Assembly (NCBI RefSeq): GCF_021021415.1
Contig: NZ_JAINWJ010000048.1
Location: 1-64,000, forward strand
Origin: Martelella mediterranea
GTDB lineage: Bacteria > Pseudomonadota > Alphaproteobacteria > Rhizobiales > Rhizobiaceae
DNA length: 64,000 nucleotides
Direction of reading: 5' to 3'
Shown here: piece by piece, positions 1-8,898 of the stretch
How positions within the stretch are numbered: the first letter of the stretch is position 1
Layout: every line of letters starts with the position of its first letter
Translations under genes and position numbers: made by a program
Notes under the pieces: model-generated
Databases searched by the model: none
Told to the model about the DNA's origin: nothing
The model's input: the letters and a program-made list of their open reading frames with translations, nothing else

Positions 1-63
1 CAAGGATCAGAGACCAAACCATCAAACAGAGTTGATGACGCGGGGCAGGTTTGTCACCAAGCT

Positions 64-99
64 GAAGGCGGCCCCGTGAGGAGCCGCCTTCCCTGTTTT
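64..99 (+). terminator. Intrinsic terminator of a gene left of the window
   Basis: A perfect 9-bp stem (GAAGGCGGC, 64-72, with GCCGCCTTC, 83-91) and a 10-nt loop is followed by CCTGTTTT. The T-rich side shows it acts on plus-strand transcripts. It probably ends a rightward gene whose last codons may occupy bases 1-35, where one frame ends in TGA at 33-35. Too little of that gene is present to name it. Confidence 0.6.
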
Positions 100-119
100 C
101 GAGGCCTACCCGGACTCGC

Positions 120-761
120 TCACCCCTCGAGCACAACCACCTTGGTGCGCTTGTCGGGGTCGACGCGGGCGTAGAGGTCGATGATGTCCTGGTTGATCAT
201 GCGGATGCAGCCCGAGGACACAGCCTGGCCGATCGAGGTCCAGTCCGGATTGCCGTGAATGCGGAACAGCGTGTCATTGCCGTTCTTGTAGAGATAGAGC
301 GCGCGGGCGCCGAGCGGGTTCATGATGCCGGCATCCATGCCGCCGGCATATTCCTTCAGCTCCGGCTGGCGCTTGATCATCGCCTGCGGCGGATACCAGG
401 TGGGCCATTCGGCGCGGCGGCCGATATAGGCCTCGCCCGACCAGCGGAAGCCGTCGCGGCCGACGCCGATGCCGTAGCGCACGGCCTTGCCGTCTTCCAG
501 CACCAGATAAAGCAGCCGCTGCTTGGTATCGACGATGATGGTGCCGGGGGCTTCATCCGTCTCGTAATTGATGATCTGGCGGCGATACTTGTCGTCGACC
601 TGGGTGATCGGCACGCGCGGCAGGTCCACGCCGTTGTCATTCGTGGCCGCATAGGCGGAGATCGGCGCCATCGTCGTCGACGAACTGTTCGTGGTGGTGC
701 AGCCGGCGGCGGCGAGCAGGCTCGTCAGCGAGAGTGCCAGAAAAAGGGATCGAATGTGCAT
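120..761 (-). CDS. L,D-transpeptidase (YkuD/ErfK family) lipoprotein
   Basis: Predicted 213-residue periplasmic L,D-transpeptidase, a family that forms 3-3 peptidoglycan cross-links or anchors lipoproteins to the wall. The start at 761 gives a clean lipoprotein signal (MHIRSLFLALSL...LLAAAGC), with the lipidated cysteine near residue 21; the longer upstream reading frame is antisense to the next gene. The YkuD catalytic block is in the C-terminal third: an HGNPDW histidine, then VSSGCIRM carrying the nucleophilic cysteine. The YDTKQRLLYLV-like region before it is typical of the domain's first strands. It is transcribed away from the mmcB-like gene, so the two share a 162-bp divergent promoter region. 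Substrate role (cross-linking or anchoring) cannot be read from sequence. Confidence 0.88.
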   Translation of the reverse strand: MHIRSLFLALSLTSLLAAAGCTTTNSSSTTMAPISAYAATNDNGVDLPRVPITQVDDKYRRQIINYETDEAPGTIIVDTKQRLLYLVLEDGKAVRYGIGVGRDGFRWSGEAYIGRRAEWPTWYPPQAMIKRQPELKEYAGGMDAGIMNPLGARALYLYKNGNDTLFRIHGNPDWTSIGQAVSSGCIRMINQDIIDLYARVDPDKRTKVVVLEG

Positions 762-923
762 GGACGGTCTCACGGCGTGGAACAAAAGGTGATAATGGTC
801 AATTGATAGAAGCTTATGGTTAACATTTGATTGCAACACAAGCTCTGACATGGATCGGAGGTTTAGATCGCGCCCCAAGGGCGTGGAGCTGTTGTGAAAA
901 TGCATCGCATGAAAGGAAGTTCC

Positions 924-1427
924 ATGGCGATTGTCGATCTGCATGGAAAAAACCCGACGGCGGACGGCCGCCAGTCGGACCGCGCCATCATGGTCCGTCG
1001 CGGCGTCCAGCATCTGCTGAAACACATGCGCGTTTCCGCGATCGCCGAGATGACGCTTCGAAGCGGACGGCGCGCCGACCTGATCTGCCTCTCGGAAAAG
1101 GGCGAGATCTGGATCATCGAGATCAAGACCTCGATCGAGGACTTCCGCGTCGACCGGAAATGGCCGGAATATCGCGATTTTTGCGACCGGCTGTTCTTCG
1201 CCACCCATGCCGATGTGCCACTCGAAATCTTCCCCGAGGAGTGCGGCCTGCTCTTGGCGGACCGTTACGGCGCCGAGATGATCCGCCCCGCCCCCGAACA
1301 CAGGCTGGCGCCCGCCCGCCGCAAGGTGTTGACCCTCGCCTTCGCCCGCAACGCCGCCGATCGGCTGACCTATGCCGAACTGGTGCTGGAAAAGCTGGAA
1401 GCGGAGGGCGTGGACGTCCGAATCTGA
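924..1427 (+). CDS. mmcB: MmcB-family DNA repair nuclease-like protein
   Basis: A 167-residue protein of the MmcB family (formerly a domain of unknown function), which in Caulobacter is linked to DNA damage tolerance. It has a PD-(D/E)XK-like core: RRADLICLSEKGEIWIIEIK holds the D...ExK triad, followed by the family signature FRVDRKWPEYRDFCD. I chose the ATG at 924 because AAAGGAAG lies just upstream; an in-frame ATG at 894 has no ribosome site. It stands alone on the plus strand, ending 6 bp before the convergent folC stop. Nuclease activity is inferred from the fold only. Confidence 0.85.
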   Translation: MAIVDLHGKNPTADGRQSDRAIMVRRGVQHLLKHMRVSAIAEMTLRSGRRADLICLSEKGEIWIIEIKTSIEDFRVDRKWPEYRDFCDRLFFATHADVPLEIFPEECGLLLADRYGAEMIRPAPEHRLAPARRKVLTLAFARNAADRLTYAELVLEKLEAEGVDVRI

Positions 1428-1433
1428 GAGGGC

Positions 1434-2777
1434 TTAAAGCGGCGGCGTGCCGTTGTCGGCGAGCGCATTGCCGGCGAAATAGAGCGAACCGCCGATCAGG
1501 ATGCGCGGCGGCGGCTGATCGGCGCGCGCGCGCATGCAGATCGCGGCCAGCGCCTCGCCGATCGAGGACACAGGCTCGGCCGAAAGCCCGGCATCGGCCG
1601 CAGATGAAGCCAGCGCGACCGGATCGATGAAGGCCTCCGTGCCCCTGATCGGCGCGCAATAGACATAGGTCGCGAGCCCCGCGAAATGCTCGAAGAAACC
1701 GAACGGGTCCTTGGTGTTGATCATGCCGATCACCAGATAGAGCGGGCGTGGATCGCGTTCCTCGAACCCCGCCAACGCCTCGGCGATCACCTCGCCGGCG
1801 CCGGGATTATGGCCGCCATCGAGCCAGATTTCCGAACCCGCGGGCGCCGCCGTCACCAGATCGCCCGTCGTCAGCCGCTGCAGACGCGCCGGCCAGAACA
1901 CCGAACCCATGGCGGTTTCGACGGCCTTTTCCTCCAGCGCGAAACCGGCGGCCTTGACCGCCGAGATCGCGGCTGCGGCATTGGCATATTGATGACGGCC
2001 CGGAAGCGCCGGCAACGGCAGGTCCATCAGCCCGTCGCCATCCTGATAGACCAGCCGGCCATGCTCCTCATGGGCGGAAAAATCCTGGCCATAGACATGC
2101 AGCGGACAGCCGAGCCTGTCGGCGCTGGCGATCAGCACCTCTTCCGCCGCCTCATATTCCTGCTGGCCGATCACCACCGGCACGCCCGGCTTCATGATCC
2201 CCGCCTTCTCGGCCGCGATCAGCTCCACCCGGTCGCCGAGATAGGCCTGATGATCGAGCGAGATCGGCATCACCACGCAAACGGCCGGCTTGTCGATGAT
2301 ATTGGTGGCGTCGTAGCGCCCGCCAAGCCCGACCTCCAGGATCACCACATCGGCCGGAATTTCGGCAAACAGAACGAAGGCCGCCGCCGTCAACATTTCG
2401 AACACAGTCGCCTTGGCACCCTCATTTGCCGCCTCGACCCGCCGCAGCGTCTCGGCCAGAAGCTGATCATCGACATAGCCGCTCGCCCCGCCCGGCCCGC
2501 CGATGCGGAACCGCTCGTGCCAGCGCACCAGATGCGGCGAGGAATGGACATGGACGGAAAGGCCCGACGCCTCCAGCAGCGCCCGGCAGAAGGCCGTGGT
2601 CGAACCCTTGCCATTGGTGCCGGCGATATGGATCACCGGCGGCAGGGAGAGATGCGGATTGCCGAGCTTTTCGAGAAGCACCCGGATGCGATCCAGCGAC
2701 AGATCGAAGCCCTTGGGATGCAGCTGCATCAGGTGCTCGATCACGCGTTCGGCGGCGCCGAATGAGGGGTTATCCAT
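1434..2777 (-). CDS. folC: Bifunctional folylpolyglutamate synthase / dihydrofolate synthase
   Basis: A 447-residue cytosolic ATP-dependent ligase that joins glutamate to dihydropteroate and to tetrahydrofolate. Seen directly: the Mur-ligase P-loop HIAGTNGKGSTTAF near residue 50, the substrate-binding stretch VHVHSSPHLVRWHERFRIGG, the EVGLGGRYDATNI motif, and ISLDHQAYLGDRVELIAAEK, which contains the carbamylated-lysine region. The C-terminal DGGHNPGAGEVIAEAL segment is the family's third signature. Length is normal. It lies downstream of accD on the same strand, but a strong terminator (2853-2887) separates them, so it is probably transcribed from its own promoter in the 2778-2850 gap. Confidence 0.95.
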   Translation of the reverse strand: MDNPSFGAAERVIEHLMQLHPKGFDLSLDRIRVLLEKLGNPHLSLPPVIHIAGTNGKGSTTAFCRALLEASGLSVHVHSSPHLVRWHERFRIGGPGGASGYVDDQLLAETLRRVEAANEGAKATVFEMLTAAAFVLFAEIPADVVILEVGLGGRYDATNIIDKPAVCVVMPISLDHQAYLGDRVELIAAEKAGIMKPGVPVVIGQQEYEAAEEVLIASADRLGCPLHVYGQDFSAHEEHGRLVYQDGDGLMDLPLPALPGRHQYANAAAAISAVKAAGFALEEKAVETAMGSVFWPARLQRLTTGDLVTAAPAGSEIWLDGGHNPGAGEVIAEALAGFEERDPRPLYLVIGMINTKDPFGFFEHFAGLATYVYCAPIRGTEAFIDPVALASSAADAGLSAEPVSSIGEALAAICMRARADQPPPRILIGGSLYFAGNALADNGTPPL

Positions 2778-2852
2778 GATTGATCCGATTCTGCGGGCCT
2801 GTCCCGCCCGTGGCGTTCGCGCGCCCTTATGATCCGCCGGACATGGCCGATG

Positions 2853-2887
2853 CGAAAAACCGCCGCTGCCTCAGGCGCGCGGCGGTT
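2853..2887 (-). terminator. Terminator after the trp-accD operon
   Basis: Read on the minus strand, a perfect 9-bp stem (AACCGCCGC pairing with GCGGCGGTT; arms at 2879-2887 and 2858-2866) is followed at once by a run of T (2855-2859). It starts 14 bp after the accD stop and is a textbook rho-independent terminator. It should isolate folC from trpFBA-accD transcripts. Confidence 0.85.
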
Positions 2888-2900
2888 CCCTCCGCATTTT

Positions 2901-3848
2901 TCAGGCCTGCTGCGCCGGTGCTTCATCCGCGGCAAGCGCCGGTTCGGCTTCCGCCTGCGACGCATGCGGGCCTTCCAGAAGCCCGTGCGGGGGCGTAGCC
3001 GGCGCGCCGGTCATGATTTTCAGAAGCCGCGCCAGCGTTTCCGGCAGGTCATGGCGCTTGACCACCATGTCGACCATGCCGTGCTCCAGCAGATACTCCG
3101 CGGTCTGGAACCCGTCCGGAAGCTGTTCGCGGATGGTCTGTTCGATCACGCGGCGACCGGCAAAGCCGATCTCGGCGCCGGGTTCGGCGATATGCAGGTC
3201 GCCGAGCATGGCGTAGGAGGCCGAAACGCCGCCGGTGGTCGGGTTGGTCAGCACCACCACATAGGGCAGGCCCGCGTCGCGCATCATCTCGATCATCACC
3301 GTTACGCGCGGCATCTGCATCAGCGACAGGATACCCTCCTGCATGCGCGCGCCGCCCGACGCCGGGAAGATCACCAGCGGGCATTTCTCATCGAGCGCGC
3401 GCTGGAAGGCCTGGATGATCGCCTCGCCGGCGGCCATGCCGAGCGAGCCGCCCATGAACTTGAACTCCTGCACCACGGCAACGAGCTTCAGTCCCTCAAG
3501 CGTGCCGACGCCGGCCAGGATCGTGTCTTCCTGATCGGTCTTCGCCCGGTTTTCCTTCAGCCGGTCGAGATATTTCTTGGAATCGCGAAACTTCAGCGGG
3601 TCCTGCGCCACCTTCGGCTGCGGCAGGTCCTCATAGGTCCCGTTATCGAACAGATCGGCAAGGCGCGCGCGCGCGGGCATCTTCATATGATAGCCGGAAG
3701 ACGGGATCACCCACTTGTTCTCTTCCAGATCGGTATGAAACACCATGGCGCCGGTTTCGGGGCACTTGATCCACAGATTCTCGGGCACCTCGCGGCGGCC
3801 GAACATGGAATTGATCCGCGGCCGCACGTAATTGGTAATCCAGTTCAC
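2901..3848 (-). CDS. accD: Acetyl-CoA carboxylase carboxyltransferase subunit beta
   Basis: A 315-residue subunit of the carboxyltransferase that moves CO2 from biotin to acetyl-CoA, the first step of fatty-acid synthesis; it pairs with AccA. The crotonase-like core is intact: [33 protein letters not shown] and [17 protein letters not shown]. The N-terminal zinc ribbon is degenerate: of the usual four cysteines only the one in WIKCPETG remains. An AGGAGG precedes two adjacent GTG codons (3851 and 3848); relatives begin MNWITNYV, so I took 3848. It is last in the trpFBA operon, 39 bp after trpA. The tail after residue 290 is Ala/Pro-rich and variable. Confidence 0.95.
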   Translation of the reverse strand: MNWITNYVRPRINSMFGRREVPENLWIKCPETGAMVFHTDLEENKWVIPSSGYHMKMPARARLADLFDNGTYEDLPQPKVAQDPLKFRDSKKYLDRLKENRAKTDQEDTILAGVGTLEGLKLVAVVQEFKFMGGSLGMAAGEAIIQAFQRALDEKCPLVIFPASGGARMQEGILSLMQMPRVTVMIEMMRDAGLPYVVVLTNPTTGGVSASYAMLGDLHIAEPGAEIGFAGRRVIEQTIREQLPDGFQTAEYLLEHGMVDMVVKRHDLPETLARLLKIMTGAPATPPHGLLEGPHASQAEAEPALAADEAPAQQA

Positions 3849-3890
3849 CACATGAACCTCCTGAATTTCTTTGCCTGCCGTGTGCCAGAT

Positions 3891-4730
3891 TTACTCGGCG
3901 GCTGCAAGGCGCGCGTCCCGCACGCCGCTTGAAAGGCCTTTCACGAAGGTCGAAACCGCGTCGACCGTGTCCTTGCCGGCCTTGCCATCGGCCGTCAGGC
4001 TACCGGCGATCTGATTGACCAGCGCCGTGCCGACCACCACGCCATCGGCGGCCGCCCCGATCAGGCGGGCATGTTCGGCGGTCTTGACGCCGAAGCCGAC
4101 GCAGACCGGCAGATCGGTATGCGCCTTGATGCGCGAAACGGCCTCGCCGACCTTCGAAGGGTCGGGCAGCGCCGAGCCGGTGATCCCGTTCATCGAGACA
4201 TAATAGACGAAGCCGGAGGTGTTTTTCAAAACCGCCGGCAGACGCTTCCCGTCCGTGGTCGGCGTCGCCAGCCGAATGAAGTTCAGCCCGGCCGCAAGGG
4301 CTGGAATGCAGAGCTCATTATCCATTTCCGGCGGCAGGTCGACGATGATCAGCCCGTCAATGCCGGAAGCCAGCGCATCGGCGATGAATTTGTCGACGCC
4401 ATAGATGTAGATCGGGTTGTAATAGCCCATCATCACGATCGGCGTATCGGGATCGCTCTTGCGGAATTCTCTTGCAAGCTCCAGTGTCTTGGCCAGCGTC
4501 TGGCCGCCCTTCAGCGCCCTCAGCCCCGCCATCTGGATCGACGGGCCATCGGCCATAGGATCGGAAAACGGCATGCCGAGCTCGATCACATCCGCGCCCG
4601 CCTTCGGCAGCGCCTTCATGATTTGAAGCGAGGTATCGAAATCCGGATCGCCGCCCATGAAATAGGTGATCAGCGCCGGCCGGCCCTCGGCTTTCAGCGC
4701 GGCAAAGCGTTTTTCCATGCGTTCGGTCAT
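3891..4730 (-). CDS. trpA: Tryptophan synthase alpha chain
   Basis: A 279-residue TIM-barrel subunit that cleaves indole-3-glycerol phosphate to indole, which is channelled to TrpB. Catalytic Glu and Asp are visible in [20 protein letters not shown]. The phosphate-binding loops FGVKTAEH and [14 protein letters not shown] are present. Its ATG overlaps the stop codon of the preceding unknown gene (ATGA at 4727-4730), so translation is probably coupled. Unlike the usual back-to-back trpBA order, two small genes separate it from trpB. Length is normal. Confidence 0.97.
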   Translation of the reverse strand: MTERMEKRFAALKAEGRPALITYFMGGDPDFDTSLQIMKALPKAGADVIELGMPFSDPMADGPSIQMAGLRALKGGQTLAKTLELAREFRKSDPDTPIVMMGYYNPIYIYGVDKFIADALASGIDGLIIVDLPPEMDNELCIPALAAGLNFIRLATPTTDGKRLPAVLKNTSGFVYYVSMNGITGSALPDPSKVGEAVSRIKAHTDLPVCVGFGVKTAEHARLIGAAADGVVVGTALVNQIAGSLTADGKAGKDTVDAVSTFVKGLSSGVRDARLAAAE

Positions 4731-5191
4731 ACTCTACTCCGTGGCATCTTCGATGCAAAATAATCGGCAAGCGGCGCGCCGGCCATGGCGGTTGCCATGA
4801 ATGCGCGTCGCTCGAAATCAATCACGCCCAGTTCCCATACGCAGGCCATCGGGCCGGGCGGAACGGGCGAAAAGTCGGGCGGCGTCATGCCGAGATCGGC
4901 GCGCCAGAGCCCATGGGAGACGATCCCGCCGGGTAGCCACCAGTGCATAAGCAGCCACCAGGCCTCCTCGCCGCGATGCAGCACCGCAAAACCGGCGCCA
5001 AAATTCGGCTTCGGCGCTCCCGCCTGTCGCAGCACGGAAATGGCGGCTTCCAGCACATCCTCGTCGAATTCCGGTGCGCCCTCGGCCGCAATTCCGCTGA
5101 GCTTGATTGTGCCGTCATCCGTCTCGACCGTTGTCAGATAACCGGCCTCTCGCGGGCGATAAAGCTCCGCTTCCGCCAGTGTTTCCGTCAT
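4727..5191 (-). CDS. Unknown protein between trpB and trpA, tryptophan-rich patch
   Basis: A 154-residue protein I do not recognise. No signal peptide or membrane helix is evident. The first half (residues 1-60) is acidic and mixed; the middle holds a patch with four tryptophans in nine residues (AWWLLMHWW), then [17 protein letters not shown]; a further Trp occurs in [11 protein letters not shown]. The start at 5191 is set by GGAAG a few bases upstream and lies 11 bp after the stop of the 93-residue gene. The stop overlaps the trpA start. A dense run of Trp codons inside a tryptophan operon, upstream of a coupled gene, could make trpA translation sensitive to charged tRNA-Trp; that is inference only. 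Confidence 0.75.
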   Translation of the reverse strand: MTETLAEAELYRPREAGYLTTVETDDGTIKLSGIAAEGAPEFDEDVLEAAISVLRQAGAPKPNFGAGFAVLHRGEEAWWLLMHWWLPGGIVSHGLWRADLGMTPPDFSPVPPGPMACVWELGVIDFERRAFMATAMAGAPLADYFASKMPRSRV

Positions 5192-5202
5192 GATCTTCCG
5201 TC

Positions 5203-5484
5203 CTATTCCGTTTCCGCGTCCGACCACGCCGAAATCGCTGTGACCAGCGACTTGTGAACGGACTTCATGTTCAGCACGAGGCTGTCGATTTCGGCGGATG
5301 CATTGCCGCCGGAGGCGAGCGCGTTGAGCGCCGAGACCAGTTCGATGTTGAACAGGTTCTGATGCGCCAGCGCCTTGATCACCGCGGCGCGCACCTCGTT
5401 GTCGCCACTGTCCTCTTCCTCGATGATCTCGAACAGCGCTTCCGCCAGTTCCGACATCTCCTCGATCACATCCCCCCGGCTCAT
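5203..5484 (-). CDS. Unknown 93-residue acidic helical protein in the trp operon
   Basis: A small, acidic protein with no family I can name. It is predicted almost entirely helical: MSRGDVIEEMSELAEALFEI, an acidic EEEDSGDNE linker, then helices around RAAVIKALAHQNLFNIELVS and SLVLNMKSVHKSLVTAISAW. There are no cysteines and no signal peptide. It starts 5 bp after the trpB stop and ends 11 bp before the next gene, so it belongs to the operon. Tight spacing on both sides supports it as real. A structural or adaptor role is possible but unproven. Confidence 0.7.
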   Translation of the reverse strand: MSRGDVIEEMSELAEALFEIIEEEDSGDNEVRAAVIKALAHQNLFNIELVSALNALASGGNASAEIDSLVLNMKSVHKSLVTAISAWSDAETE

Positions 5485-5489
5485 TTATC

Positions 5490-6716
<1,227 letters not shown>

Positions 6717-6722
6717 TCTCCA

Positions 6723-7379
6723 TCAGGCCGTTGCAAAGGCAGCGTCAACGGCATCAAAAAAGGCATCAATCCGGGCGGCATCCTTCACGCCGGGCGCGCT
6801 TTCGACGCCCGAGGAAACATCAAGCCCCTGCGCCCCGGTTTCATGAAGCGCGGCAGCGACATTTTCCGCCGAAAGACCGCCCGACAGAAAATAAGGGATA
6901 GTCGGGCGCCAGCCGGCAAGCAAGCGCCAATCGAAGGTCACGCCATTTCCACCCGGAAGCGTCGCGTTTGCGGGCGGCTTTGCGTCAAAAAGCAGATGAT
7001 CCGCGACACCGTCATAGTCATCGACCCGGGCAAGGTCCTCCGGCGTGCGCAGCGAAAACGCCTTGATCACCGGCAGGCCGAACAGCGCCTTGATGGTCAT
7101 CACCCGGTCAGGCGTCTCATGGCCGTGAAGCTGCAGCATGTCGGGACGGGCGGCGTAGACGATCTCTTCCAGAAGTTCGTTGTCGGCGTCGACCGATACG
7201 GCAACCGTCTTCGCCCGGCCGCGCACATGGGTGATCAGGCCTGCGGCAATATCGGGCTCGACATAGCGCGGGCTCTTCTCAAAGAAGATAAAACCGACAT
7301 GGCTCGCCCCGCGACGGATGACGTGATCGATCGTGTCTTCGCTGCTGAGCCCGCAGATCTTGATGGCCGGACGTTTCAT
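6723..7379 (-). CDS. trpF: Phosphoribosylanthranilate isomerase
   Basis: A 218-residue (beta-alpha)8 enzyme that catalyses the Amadori rearrangement of phosphoribosylanthranilate. The general base cysteine is in KICGLSS near residue 9, and the general acid aspartate is in GLDVSSGVESAPGVKD near the C terminus. HVGFIFFEKSPRYV is a family signature. It is the first gene of trpF-trpB-x-y-trpA-accD on the minus strand. A 7-bp inverted repeat lies just upstream (7397-7414). Confidence 0.96.
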   Translation of the reverse strand: MKRPAIKICGLSSEDTIDHVIRRGASHVGFIFFEKSPRYVEPDIAAGLITHVRGRAKTVAVSVDADNELLEEIVYAARPDMLQLHGHETPDRVMTIKALFGLPVIKAFSLRTPEDLARVDDYDGVADHLLFDAKPPANATLPGGNGVTFDWRLLAGWRPTIPYFLSGGLSAENVAAALHETGAQGLDVSSGVESAPGVKDAARIDAFFDAVDAAFATA

Positions 7380-7396
7380 GGTCTGTCCTTAACATA

Positions 7397-7414
7397 TCGC
7401 GAAATACTTCGCGA
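7397..7414 (-). promoter_or_regulatory. Inverted repeat upstream of trpF
   Basis: TCGCGAA, a 4-nt loop ATAC, and TTCGCGA form a perfect 7-bp inverted repeat in the 38-bp gap between the metalloprotease stop and trpF. There is no T-run on either side, so an operator or short mRNA hairpin fits better than a terminator. Nothing links it to a known regulator. Confidence 0.4.
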
Positions 7415-7417
7415 GTT

Positions 7418-8143
7418 CTATACGGTTGGCGCGTCGAAGCGGATCGCATGGAGGAACGATCCTTCGGCCTTCAGCCAGCGGCGGGCCTCCGGGGTTCTCG
7501 GACACAGCTTTTCGCACAGCGCCCAGAAGTTCTGGCCGTGGTTCATTTCGGTGAGATGCGCCACCTCGTGGGCGGCGAGATAGTCCACCACGAAAAGCGG
7601 CGCCATCGCGATCCGCCAGGAAAAATTGAGATTGCCGGTCGATGAACACGAGCCCCAGCGCGATTTGGTGTCCTTGAAGCTGATCGCCGCGAAGCTCCTG
7701 CCGCTGGCCTCCGCATGATATCGCACCCGTTCGGTGATCTCGCGCTTCGCCTCCTTCTTCAGATAGTCGGCCGCCCGGCGACCGATGCTCGCGGCAGGGC
7801 CGGAGACCAGAAGCACGGGCGATCCGTTCTCGACAAGGGCCTCGGTCAACCCGCGCAGATTGCCGCTGTGGCGGATGGTGTGGGTAACGCCGAAAACCGG
7901 CAGCGTGGCGCCGTCGCCGATTGTCGTGTCGCGGCCCTCGAACCGTCCGATCCGGTCGATCAGCCAGTCATGATGACGGCGCAGAAACCCCTCGACCTGA
8001 TGGCGCGCAAGCCCCGGCGGCACGGTCAGGCTCACCGCATGCCCGCCCGGCTCGATCTTCAGCGTCATCCGCCGCGCGCGCTGATTGGTCCTGACGTTGA
8101 GCGGCAGCACCCTTCCGCCGATGTCGATTGTTCTGGCGTTCAT
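7418..8143 (-). CDS. YgjP/DUF45-type zinc metallopeptidase
   Basis: A 241-residue protein of the YgjP (DUF45, WLM-like) metallopeptidase family. The zinc site is clear: YLAAHEVAHLTEMNHGQNFW carries HExxH and the third His seven residues on. The preceding KDTKSRWGSCSSTGNLNFSW is the family hallmark. An Arg-rich N-terminal domain (NQRARRMTLKIEP) precedes it. No signal peptide, so it is cytosolic. It lies 38 bp upstream of trpF on the same strand, without a terminator. Its substrate is unknown. Confidence 0.9.
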   Translation of the reverse strand: MNARTIDIGGRVLPLNVRTNQRARRMTLKIEPGGHAVSLTVPPGLARHQVEGFLRRHHDWLIDRIGRFEGRDTTIGDGATLPVFGVTHTIRHSGNLRGLTEALVENGSPVLLVSGPAASIGRRAADYLKKEAKREITERVRYHAEASGRSFAAISFKDTKSRWGSCSSTGNLNFSWRIAMAPLFVVDYLAAHEVAHLTEMNHGQNFWALCEKLCPRTPEARRWLKAEGSFLHAIRFDAPTV

Positions 8144-8202
8144 TCCGTGTCTCTTCGGCCCCGATGGCCTTCCTATACCGGGTTCCGGCCCCGACAGGCC
8201 AC

Positions 8203-8238
8203 AAAAAAAGGCACCGCCCGGGGGATATGGGCGATGCC
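8203..8238 (-). terminator. Terminator after the DUF2852 gene
   Basis: On the minus strand a 10-bp stem with one G-U pair (arms 8229-8238 and 8210-8219) is followed by seven T (8203-8209). A second, perfect 8-bp hairpin, GCCGCGCC-TCAC-GGCGCGGC (8251-8270), sits between it and the DUF2852 stop codon. Together they should stop leftward transcription before the metallopeptidase gene. Confidence 0.8.
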
Positions 8239-8278
8239 GAAAGGGTGGCTGCCGCGCCTCACGGCGCGGCGCATTGCG

Positions 8279-8704
8279 TCAGTCCTGCGATGTGCCGCCG
8301 AAATTGCCGTTATTGTTGTTGCGCTCGCGCATGAAACGGTCGAATTCCTCGCGGTCGCGGGCCTTTCTCAGCTCGTCGGTGTAGCGGTCGAATTCGGCGC
8401 GCATCTCGTCAAGCTTGCGGCGCTCGGCCTCGATCCGCTCCATTTCGCTGCGGCGCCATTCATCGAAGGCGGCATTGCCGGTGGAGGCCATCGGCTCGGC
8501 GGCCTGGCGCATGTTACGCCTGCAGGAGCCGAAGGCGCGCTCGGCGGAACGCTTCCACTCGCCGCGCGACATGTTCAGGCGATCGCCCCAGATAATATAG
8601 GCAAGCATCACCAGTCCAAGCGGCCAGAACACGACAAAACCGATCACCATCAGGGCAATCGTAAGTGGCGTCCACGCCGGACGCAGTAACGCAGTCTCGT
8701 TCAT
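8279..8704 (-). CDS. DUF2852 membrane protein with coiled-coil tail
   Basis: A 141-residue alphaproteobacterial protein of the DUF2852 family, function unknown. One long hydrophobic segment near residues 10-40 (PLTIALMVIGFVVFWPLGLV) is followed by WGDRLNMSRGEWKRSAERAF and a charged, heptad-like coiled coil (MERIEAERRKLDEMRAEFDR), ending in an Asn/Gly-rich tail. The start at 8704 (MNETALLRPAW) fits the family; an in-frame start at 8743 would add 13 weakly supported residues. Likely a small inner-membrane protein with a cytosolic coiled coil. It is a single-gene unit. Confidence 0.8.
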   Translation of the reverse strand: MNETALLRPAWTPLTIALMVIGFVVFWPLGLVMLAYIIWGDRLNMSRGEWKRSAERAFGSCRRNMRQAAEPMASTGNAAFDEWRRSEMERIEAERRKLDEMRAEFDRYTDELRKARDREEFDRFMRERNNNNGNFGGTSQD

Positions 8705-8898
8705 CTCGGTTTTTCCTCGCTTTGAAGCGGAATACACCGCCAATACTCAGAATATGGAAATGACCGGCTGCCGCTTCAAGAGAAAGACGGTCGAATCCTG
8801 GGTTTCCTGTCAGAATTCGGCGGTTTTCGCACGGACGCCGGTATCATCGGCTAGCCGTGTCCGGGCGGAAAACCGCTTCCGTTTCAACCTGAAGAACT

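Noticed and set aside
1-35. Tail of a gene entering from the left
   Set aside because: One frame ends with TGA at 33-35 before the terminator, but ten codons are too few to support a call.
762-1301. N-terminal extension of the L,D-transpeptidase
   Set aside because: It overlaps the mmcB-like gene in antisense and would bury the lipoprotein signal.
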